Shown here in pieces: positions 1-5,106 of a stretch of DNA of 5,106 nt. Source of the DNA: Akkermansia muciniphila. GTDB taxonomy: Bacteria; Verrucomicrobiota; Verrucomicrobiia; Limisphaerales; UBA9464. Each line of letters starts with the position of its first letter. The first letter of the stretch is position 1. The notes beneath the pieces are model-generated. The model worked only from the letters and a program-made list of their open reading frames with translations, made no database searches and had not been told where the DNA came from. The DNA is taken from assembly GCA_945873715.1 (NCBI GenBank), contig CAMCFL010000290.1, forward strand, positions 1-5,106, given 5' to 3'. Made by a program: the position numbers and the translations under genes.

Positions 1-304
1 CGCCTCCGGCCCGGACGAGCGTCCGCCAGTACTCCTCGCCCACCCGACTGGAGCCGAGGGCATCGAGAAGGACCCGGACCTTTACGCCGCGTTCGGCGGC
101 GGAAACGAGGGTCTGACGAAACTCCTCTCCCGGGCCGTCGGGCTGAAAGATGTACATCTCAAAGCAGATGGTGTGGGTCGCCAACTCCATGGCCGCGAGC
201 ATGCGCGGGAGGCCGACACCGCCCGAAGGCAGCCATTCAGCCCGACCCTTGCTTCCAGTTTGATCTTTGCCGACGCCCACAGGCTTCCTACTTTGCGCGC
301 TCAT
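1..304 (-). CDS. Phospholipase D-superfamily protein, cardiolipin synthase-like (N-terminal part only)
   Basis: An open minus-strand frame of 101 codons runs off the left edge. It reads MSAQSRKPVG, then WLPSGGVGLPRMLAAMELA (residues 24-42), then ICFEMYIFQPDGPGEEF (46-62), then RGVKVRVLLDALGSS (72-86). This is the first strand-helix-strand unit of phospholipase D/cardiolipin synthase proteins, where an A..x..I..E.YIF.D..G segment precedes a GVxVRVLxDxxGS segment. Characterised relatives join phosphatidyl groups to make cardiolipin at the inner membrane. The catalytic HKD motifs would lie beyond the window, so the exact activity is not shown. No transmembrane helix or signal peptide is visible in this part, unlike ClsA-type enzymes with two N-terminal helices, so a ClsB/C-like or other PLD protein is more likely. 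The ATG at 304-302 overlaps the ffh start. A GTG at 280-278, with AGGA about five bases upstream, is an alternative start. The ATG at 202-200 would cut into the conserved domain. Confidence 0.8.
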   Translation of the reverse strand, partial: MSAQSRKPVGVGKDQTGSKGRAEWLPSGGVGLPRMLAAMELATHTICFEMYIFQPDGPGEEFRQTLVSAAERGVKVRVLLDALGSSRVGEEYWRTLVRAGG

Positions 305-1643
305 GTTCGACTCGCTGAGCTCCAGGCTCCAGAACGTCTTCCGCAATCTGCGCGGACTCGGAAAGATTTCAGAGTCCAATGTCAGCGACTCGCTCCGCGA
401 CGTCCGCCTGGCACTGCTGGAAGCCGACGTCCACTTCAAGGTGGCCCGCGACTTCATCGAGTCGGTCAAGACCAAGGCCCTGGGTGAAGAGGTGCTTCAG
501 TCGGTCGCGCCCGGCCAGCAGATGGTCAAGATCATCCATGACGAACTCGTGGTGCTGCTGGGCTCGGAGAATGCCGGACTGCAGCTCTCCGGCAATCCTG
601 CCTGCATCCTGATGTGCGGTCTGCACGGCTCTGGCAAGACCACTTCCTCGGCCAAGCTCGCCCGATACCTCACCAAACAGGGGCGCCAGGTGCTGTTGGT
701 CGCCGCCGATGTGTACCGTCCGGCAGCCATGGATCAGTTGAAGGTCCTGGGCGACAAGCTGGAGATTCCCGTGTTCCTGCTGCCCGGGGAGAAGGACGTC
801 CAGAAGATCGGCCGGGAGGCGTTGGCCCACGCCGCGTCCACCGGCCGGAACACGATCATCTTCGACACGGCCGGCCGGCTTCAGATCGACGAACCCCTGG
901 TCCAGGAACTGGTCCACCTGAAGGAATTGATCCGTCCGAGCGAGATCCTGCTCGTCCTCGACGCCGCCACCGGCCAGGAAGCAGTGAATGTCGCCACCCA
1001 TTTCGACCAGGCCCTCGGGGTCACCGGGGCGATCCTGACCAAGCTCGACGGCGACGCGCGGGGCGGTGCCGCGCTTTCCTTCCGCTCGGTGGTCGGACGC
1101 CCCATCAAGTTCATGGGAACCGGCGAAAAGCTGGAGGATTTTGAACCGTTCCACCCGGAACGCATGACCCAGCGCATCCTGGGCATGGGCGACGTAGTGA
1201 CCTTGGTCGAGCGGGCTGCCGAGGCCGTCGACCAGAAGAAGGCGATGGAACTGGAAGAGAAGATGCGGAAGGGACAGTTCTCCCTGGAGGACTTCCTCTC
1301 CCAGTTGCGCGAGATGAAGAAGCTCGGCCCGCTCGAAGACGTGGTGAAACTGCTGCCCGGCGGGGGCGACATGCTCAAGGGAGCCGACCTGACCAAGAGC
1401 GAACGGGAGTTCCGCCGGATGGAGGGCATCCTTTGCGCCATGACGCCCAAGGAACGGCATCACCCCGAAGTGTTGAACGGCAAACGCCGCATGCGCATCG
1501 CCAAGGGCAGCGGCGTCACCGTTACCGAAGTCAACAACCTGCTCAAACGCTTCGAGGAAATGCGCGAAATGATGCGCAAGATGAACAAGTTCCAGAAGAT
1601 GATGGGCAAATTCGGGGGAAAGATGCCCGGAATGGGCTTCTGA
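303..1643 (+). CDS. ffh: Signal recognition particle protein Ffh (SRP54 GTPase)
   Basis: Complete gene of 446 codons, close to the usual 450 or so. Ffh binds 4.5S/SRP RNA and signal sequences emerging from the ribosome, then docks with FtsY through paired GTPase domains to pass membrane proteins to SecYEG. Visible order: N domain (residues 1-95, with LRDVRLALLEADV at 31-43); G domain with P-loop GLHGSGKTT (106-114), DVYRPAA (136-142), DTAGR (188-192), TKLDGDARGG (246-255) and GTGEKLEDFEPF (272-283); M domain from about 300, with the LPGGG finger-loop area (351-355), MTPKER (380-385), the RNA-binding stretch RIAKGSGVTVTEVNNLLKRF (398-417) and a Met-rich tail (eight Met from 420 to 444). The ATG at 303 gives the standard family start MFDSLSSRLQNVF. 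An in-frame TTG at 267 adds 12 residues unlike the family. No Shine-Dalgarno sequence precedes the start. P-loop Ser110 replaces the common Ala, a mild variant. No rpsP follows, unlike many genomes. Confidence 0.97.
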   Translation: MFDSLSSRLQNVFRNLRGLGKISESNVSDSLRDVRLALLEADVHFKVARDFIESVKTKALGEEVLQSVAPGQQMVKIIHDELVVLLGSENAGLQLSGNPACILMCGLHGSGKTTSSAKLARYLTKQGRQVLLVAADVYRPAAMDQLKVLGDKLEIPVFLLPGEKDVQKIGREALAHAASTGRNTIIFDTAGRLQIDEPLVQELVHLKELIRPSEILLVLDAATGQEAVNVATHFDQALGVTGAILTKLDGDARGGAALSFRSVVGRPIKFMGTGEKLEDFEPFHPERMTQRILGMGDVVTLVERAAEAVDQKKAMELEEKMRKGQFSLEDFLSQLREMKKLGPLEDVVKLLPGGGDMLKGADLTKSEREFRRMEGILCAMTPKERHHPEVLNGKRRMRIAKGSGVTVTEVNNLLKRFEEMREMMRKMNKFQKMMGKFGGKMPGMGF

Positions 1644-1793
1644 CCCGCCTGAGGGATCGCTTCCGAAGGTTCCATAAGGCAGCTTGCTACCCCCGGAGCG
1701 TCCTCAGGGCCCCACCTAATAGGGTCCGCAGAGCCCTTGAAGTTCTGCGCGCTGCGGTAATCTTAGTCCTTCAGGGACGCGTCGTCCCTCATC
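1644..1793 (+). other. ffh-sucA intergenic spacer
   Basis: This is the only spacer of more than 100 bases in the window, and it should hold the end of the ffh transcript and the sucAB control region. I see no canonical intrinsic terminator. The best candidate hairpin is GGGCCC (1707-1712) pairing with GGGTCC (1722-1727), six pairs including one G-U with a nine-base loop, but no T-run follows. A second hairpin sits just before sucA and is listed separately. A weak promoter-like pair, TTGAAG (1737-1742) and TAATCT (1758-1763), has a short 15-base spacing, so I do not call it as a feature. No small ORF here looks protein-like. Confidence 0.6.
1766..1789 (+). promoter_or_regulatory. Candidate hairpin(s) at the sucA translation start
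   Basis: AGGGACG (1773-1779) and CGTCCCT (1783-1789) form a perfect seven-pair stem with a three-base loop, ending four bases before the sucA ATG. GTCCT (1766-1770) can instead pair with GGGAC (1774-1778; five pairs, one G-U, loop TCA). The two stems share the GGGAC arm and exclude each other. The position, over the ribosome-landing area, would suit control of translation, but short stems arise by chance in GC-rich DNA and no known riboswitch or leader class is recognised. The pairing is directly visible; any regulatory role is inference. Confidence 0.3.
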
Positions 1794-4583
1794 ATGAATC
1801 CATCCACGGTCCGCACCCAGAGTCTCAGCAACGTCGGTTTCGTTGAGGAACTCTACGATCGCTACCTCTCCGATCCCGAGAGCGTCGCCCCCGAGTGGCG
1901 TAATTTCTTCGCCGACGGCGGACTCGCCGAAGTCGGCACGCCCAACCGGGTCTTCGCGCCGACCGTCAAGGCCCACTCGATCTTCTCCCCGGCAGCCCGG
2001 GCCGCCGAGGTCCGCACCGCCACCGCCCTCCAGGACCGGATCGATCAGTTCATCCGGGCTTACCGATTCCGCGGGCATCACATCGCCCGCCTCGATCCGC
2101 TGGGCCAGGAACGTCCCGTTCCCCCGGAACTGGATCCCTCCTTCTACGGGTTCACCCAGGCGGACATGGACCGGGAATTCTCGGTCGAAGGCGTCGGCCC
2201 CAAGGATCAGCCGCGGATGAAGCTGCGCGACCTGATCAGCAACCTGCGCAATACCTACGCCCGCTCCATCGGCGTCGAGTACATGCACATCGACGACCTG
2301 GCCATCCGGCGCTGGTTGCAGGAGCGGATGGAGACGACCGAAAACCGTCTGCAGATTCCCCGCGAAACGCAGATCCGCATCCTGACCCGGCTGACCGACG
2401 CGGTGATGTTCGAGGAGTTCATCCGCAAGAAGTTCATCGGTGCCAAGAGCTTCTCCCTCGAAGGCTCGGAGAGCCTGATTCCCCTGCTCGATCTGGTCAT
2501 CGAAAAGGCCGTCGAACACGGCGTCCAGGAAGTGGACATGGGCATGGCCCACCGCGGCCGCCTCAACGTCCTCGCCAACATCCTCGGCAAGCATCCCAAG
2601 GTCATCTTCCGCGAGTTCGCCGACATGGAACCCGAGAAGTACCGCGGTTCCGGTGACGTGAAGTACCATCTGGGTCACTCAAAGAAGTTCCGCACCGCGT
2701 CCGGCCGCGAGGTCCACCTGTCCCTCTCCTTCAACCCGTCCCACCTCGAGTTCGTCAACCCGGTCGTGCTCGGCCGTGCCCGGGCCAACAGCGATCGTCT
2801 GGGAGACACCGAACGGCGCAAGACGCTGGCCCTGCTGATCCACGGAGACGCGGCCTTCGCCGGCCAGGGCGTCGCGCAGGAGATCCTCAACCTCTCCCAA
2901 CTCCCCGGCTACCGCGTCGGCGGCACCGTCCACATCATCGTCAACAATCAGGTGGGCTTCACGACCTCCCCGGAGGACGCCCGTTCGACCACCTACTGCA
3001 CCGATGTCGCCAAGATGCTTCAGGTGCCGATCTTCCATGTGAACGGTGAGGATCCCGAGGCGGTGATGCAGGTCGTCAACCTCGCGATGGACTTCCGCAC
3101 CAGCTTCCAGCGGGACGTCGTCATCGACATGTATGGGTATCGCCGCCTCGGTCACAACGAAGCCGACGAACCCTCCTTCACCCAACCCCAGCTCTACCGC
3201 GCCATCGAGCAGCGCAAGCCCGTCCGGGAAGGTTATCTCGATCACCTGCTCCAACTCGGGGGCATCACCCGCGCCGAGGCCGACCAGATCGCCGAGGAAC
3301 GGCGGCAGCACCTGGAAAAGGCCCTCTTCGAGTCACGCGCCCCAGGTTACAAGCTCCCCACCGACGCCGCTTCCGGCATCTGGGCGAACTTCCGGGGTGG
3401 ATCCGACGCCGCCGTGCCCGAGGTCGAGACGGGGTATGATGCGGGGCGTCTGGCGGACCTGATCGTCCGGACCACGAGCGCCCCGGACAGCTTCGCACTG
3501 CATCCCAAGCTGAAGAAGATCCTTGAGAATCGCCGGGCGATGGCGGCAGGGACGGAGTCGCTGGACTGGGCCACCGCCGAGGCCGCGGCCTTCGCCACCC
3601 TCGCCGTCGAGGGCAACCGGATCCGCCTCAGTGGTCAGGACTGCGGTCGTGGCACCTTCAGCCAGCGCCACGCGATGCTGCATGACTTCAACACCGGCAA
3701 GCCGTGGACGCCCCTCCAGCATCTGGCACCGAAGCAGGGACCGGTCGAGATCTACAATTCCGCCCTGAGCGAGGTCGGTGTCCTGGGGTTCGAATACGGA
3801 TACAGCGTGGAATGCCCGGATGGCCTCGTGCTTTGGGAGGCCCAGTTCGGTGACTTCGTCAACGTGGCCCAGGTGATCGTCGACCAGTTCATCACCAGCG
3901 CCGAAGACAAGTGGCGCCGGCTTTCCGGGGTCACCCTGCTGCTCCCGCACGCCTTCGAAGGTCAGGGCCCGGAACATTCCTCCGCGCGCCTGGAGCGCTT
4001 CCTCAGCCTGTGTGCAGAGGACAACATCCAGGTCGCCTACCCGACCACGCCGGCCCAGTACTTCCATCTGTTGCGCCGCCAACTCCTCCGTCCATTGCGG
4101 AAGCCCTTGGTCGTGATGACGCCCAAGAGCCTCCTGCGCCATCCCAAGTGCGTCTCGCCGCTCGCCGACCTCGCGGGCGGACGCTGGCAGCGCATCCTGC
4201 CGGACCGGTCGGTGGATCCGGCGGCGGTCACCCGCATCCTGCTCTGCTCCGGGAAGGTCTACTACGAACTCGAAGCGCGCCGGCAGGAACTCAACGCCCG
4301 CCATGTTGCCATCGTCCGGGTCGAACAACTCTATCCCCTGACCCAGGGGCACATCACCGAAGCCCTCGCGGGTTTCCCGGCCGAAACTCCGGCGGTCTGG
4401 GTGCAGGAAGAGCCCGCCAACATGGGTGCCTGGACCCACATCCGGATGCAGTTCGGCGACGTGCTGTCCCGCGGCACTCCCCTGCGCTGCGTCAGCCGTC
4501 CGGCGTCTGCCAGTCCGGCAACCGGTTCTTCCAACAGCCACAAGATCGAACAGGACCAGATCCTGTCCGCGGCGTTCGCCTGA
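1794..4583 (+). CDS. sucA: 2-oxoglutarate dehydrogenase E1 component (thiamine diphosphate-dependent)
   Basis: Complete gene of 929 codons; E. coli SucA has 933. E1o decarboxylates 2-oxoglutarate on thiamine diphosphate and transfers the succinyl group to the lipoyl arm of E2 in the cytosolic TCA-cycle complex. The N-terminal segment VGFVEELYDRYLSDPESVAPEWRNFF (14-39) is the family's E2-contacting region, followed by FRGHHIARLDPLG (92-104). Catalytic parts: SLEGSESLIPLLD (221-233), MAHRGRLNVL with His253 (251-260), KYHLG with His292 (290-294), the ThDP/Mg site HGDAAFAGQG (350-359) through NNQVGFTT (384-391), and GHNEADEP (453-460). The pyrimidine-binding half has SGQDCGRGTFSQRHA (613-627), WEAQFGDFVN (681-690) and EGQGPEHSSARLERF (722-736). 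The C-terminal domain ends with RPASASPATGS (902-912). There is no fused acyltransferase domain as in actinobacterial Kgd/OdhA. The ATG at 1794 is chosen because the family N-terminus begins right after it. No Shine-Dalgarno sequence is present. It is followed by sucB, so an operon is very likely. Confidence 0.98.
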   Translation: MNPSTVRTQSLSNVGFVEELYDRYLSDPESVAPEWRNFFADGGLAEVGTPNRVFAPTVKAHSIFSPAARAAEVRTATALQDRIDQFIRAYRFRGHHIARLDPLGQERPVPPELDPSFYGFTQADMDREFSVEGVGPKDQPRMKLRDLISNLRNTYARSIGVEYMHIDDLAIRRWLQERMETTENRLQIPRETQIRILTRLTDAVMFEEFIRKKFIGAKSFSLEGSESLIPLLDLVIEKAVEHGVQEVDMGMAHRGRLNVLANILGKHPKVIFREFADMEPEKYRGSGDVKYHLGHSKKFRTASGREVHLSLSFNPSHLEFVNPVVLGRARANSDRLGDTERRKTLALLIHGDAAFAGQGVAQEILNLSQLPGYRVGGTVHIIVNNQVGFTTSPEDARSTTYCTDVAKMLQVPIFHVNGEDPEAVMQVVNLAMDFRTSFQRDVVIDMYGYRRLGHNEADEPSFTQPQLYRAIEQRKPVREGYLDHLLQLGGITRAEADQIAEERRQHLEKALFESRAPGYKLPTDAASGIWANFRGGSDAAVPEVETGYDAGRLADLIVRTTSAPDSFALHPKLKKILENRRAMAAGTESLDWATAEAAAFATLAVEGNRIRLSGQDCGRGTFSQRHAMLHDFNTGKPWTPLQHLAPKQGPVEIYNSALSEVGVLGFEYGYSVECPDGLVLWEAQFGDFVNVAQVIVDQFITSAEDKWRRLSGVTLLLPHAFEGQGPEHSSARLERFLSLCAEDNIQVAYPTTPAQYFHLLRRQLLRPLRKPLVVMTPKSLLRHPKCVSPLADLAGGRWQRILPDRSVDPAAVTRILLCSGKVYYELEARRQELNARHVAIVRVEQLYPLTQGHITEALAGFPAETPAVWVQEEPANMGAWTHIRMQFGDVLSRGTPLRCVSRPASASPATGSSNSHKIEQDQILSAAFA

Positions 4584-4625
4584 ACCCGTCTGACCCCTTT
4601 TCCGCCCCATCGATTCCCGATTCCC
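4584..4625 (+). repeat. sucA-sucB spacer with tandem GATTCCC pair
   Basis: The 42-base spacer is pyrimidine-rich and has no Shine-Dalgarno-like purine run, terminator or promoter that I can recognise. Two perfect adjacent copies of GATTCCC (4612-4618 and 4619-4625) end exactly at the base before the sucB ATG. The repeat is certain; its meaning is unknown and it may be a slippage product. The short spacer supports co-transcription of sucA and sucB. Confidence 0.6.
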
Positions 4626-5106
4626 ATGCCCACCGAAATCAAAGTTCCCTCCGTCGGCGAGTCCATCGCCGAGGTCGAGATCGGCCAATGGCTCAAGCAG
4701 CCAGGTAAACCCGTCCGCGAAGGCGAAACCATCGCGGTGCTCGAATCCGAAAAAGCCACGGTCGACCTTCCCGCCCCGGCCTCCGGCACGCTGATCTCCA
4801 TCCTGAAGGCCGCCGGTCAGGTGGCCGCCGTGGGGGAGGTCATTGCGGTGCTTGAATCCGCCGTGGCCGGAAGTCCCGCCCCAGTCGCCCCTCCCGCCGC
4901 GTCCTCGGTCCCGGTACCGACCCCGGCACCCGCGGACAAGGTCATGCCGGCCGCCGCCCGGATTCTGGGCGAAGCCGGTCTCGCGGCGCGCGATGCCACG
5001 GCCACCGGCCCTGGGGGTCGACTGCTGAAGGAGGACGCGACGCGCGCGGTCGAAGGCCGCAAGACCGCTCCCTCACCGGCGACTGCGGCACCGGCAGAGC
5101 CCGCTC
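4626..5106 (+). CDS. sucB: 2-oxoglutarate dehydrogenase E2, dihydrolipoyllysine succinyltransferase (N-terminal part only)
   Basis: The first 160 codons are in the window and the frame stays open at the right edge. E2o forms the core of the complex: its swinging lipoyl arm takes the succinyl group from E1 and passes it to CoA, then is reoxidised by E3. Residues 1-78 are one biotinyl/lipoyl domain, starting EIKVPSVGESIAEVEIGQW, with the lipoylated lysine in ESEKATVDL (Lys43). An Ala/Pro-rich flexible linker follows (79-104). Residues 107-143 form the peripheral subunit-binding domain that docks E3/E1, with MPAAARILGEAGL (107-119) and the ATGPGGRLLKEDA stretch (126-138); the family's usual GTGxGGR is ATGPGGR here. 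A second Ala/Pro linker begins near 145. The catalytic acyltransferase domain with its HxxxD motif lies outside. ESEKATVDLPAP and the position behind sucA favour the succinyltransferase over pyruvate dehydrogenase E2. The start is set by the lipoyl domain; no Shine-Dalgarno sequence is seen. Confidence 0.95.
   Translation, partial: MPTEIKVPSVGESIAEVEIGQWLKQPGKPVREGETIAVLESEKATVDLPAPASGTLISILKAAGQVAAVGEVIAVLESAVAGSPAPVAPPAASSVPVPTPAPADKVMPAAARILGEAGLAARDATATGPGGRLLKEDATRAVEGRKTAPSPATAAPAEPA

Noticed and set aside
267..302. In-frame TTG extension of ffh by 12 residues
   Set aside because: The extension, PTPTGFLLCAL, does not resemble Ffh N-termini, while the ATG at 303 gives the family-typical MFDSLSSRLQ.
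173..487. Plus-strand frame of 104 codons overlapping the PLD gene and ffh
   Set aside because: Arg/Pro/Gln-rich translation, out of frame with two real genes; no motif.
369..1463. Long minus-strand open frame opposite ffh (364 codons)
   Set aside because: It lies entirely antisense to a well-conserved gene; its His/Gln/Gly/Leu-rich composition and lack of known motifs are typical of a GC-rich shadow frame.
1707..1727. GGGCCC/GGGTCC hairpin as an intrinsic terminator of ffh
   Set aside because: Six pairs with a nine-base loop, but followed by GCAGAGCCC and no T-run, so it does not meet the intrinsic terminator pattern.
1737..1763. TTGAAG / TAATCT as a sigma-70-type sucA promoter
   Set aside because: Spacing is only 15 bases and the -10 box matches three of six; too weak to call without transcript data.
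1433..1846. Plus-strand frame bridging ffh and sucA
   Set aside because: It overlaps the conserved ends of both genes in another frame, and its Arg/Pro-rich sequence is not protein-like.
1716..2678. Minus-strand open frame of 320 codons across the sucA start
   Set aside because: Mostly antisense to conserved sucA codons, with Asp/Glu/Gly/Val-rich low-information protein and no recognisable domain; a high-GC third-position artefact.
3333..4688. Minus-strand open frame of 451 codons opposite the sucA 3' end
   Set aside because: Despite its length it mirrors the sucA codons, spans into sucB and shows no domain; long antisense frames are expected in GC-rich DNA with strong codon bias.
3911..4708. 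Plus-strand 265-codon frame overlapping sucA and sucB
   Set aside because: Pro/Arg/Gly-rich +1-type shadow of sucA; both real frames here carry clear conserved motifs.
4863..5106. Ala/Pro-rich stretches in sucB as a possible repeat element
   Set aside because: These are the normal flexible linkers between lipoyl, subunit-binding and catalytic domains of E2 proteins.

Overview
This is a GC-rich, gene-dense bacterial chromosomal window with four protein-coding genes. Two are complete and two run off the edges. From left to right: the start of a minus-strand phospholipase D-superfamily gene (cardiolipin synthase-like), divergent from ffh (signal recognition particle GTPase); a 150-base spacer; sucA (2-oxoglutarate dehydrogenase E1); and the first 160 codons of sucB (the lipoyl-bearing E2 of the same complex). 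I see no rRNA, tRNA, CRISPR array, insertion sequence, prophage or plasmid feature.

The organism cannot be fixed from the sequence alone. High GC, a long SucA without a fused acyltransferase domain, starts without Shine-Dalgarno sequences and the general flavour of the Ffh protein fit a Verrucomicrobiota/PVC-type bacterium. This is an inference with moderate to low confidence; other high-GC Gram-negatives are possible. The content is core metabolism and protein targeting, not accessory DNA.

Functionally, sucA and sucB are adjacent, co-oriented and only 42 bases apart. They almost certainly form one operon for the TCA-cycle conversion of 2-oxoglutarate to succinyl-CoA; the E3 gene is not in view. 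ffh is an independent housekeeping gene that delivers membrane and secreted proteins to the translocon. The leftward gene probably acts in membrane phospholipid synthesis.

I found no previously undescribed system. The points worth a second look are in the non-coding edges: the divergent start codons of the left pair may share one CATG tetranucleotide; the three rightward genes have no recognisable Shine-Dalgarno sequence; the sucA leader holds a near-direct repeat pair, GTCCT(T)CAGGG, plus two overlapping, mutually exclusive hairpins next to the start codon; and a perfect tandem GATTCCC pair abuts the sucB start.
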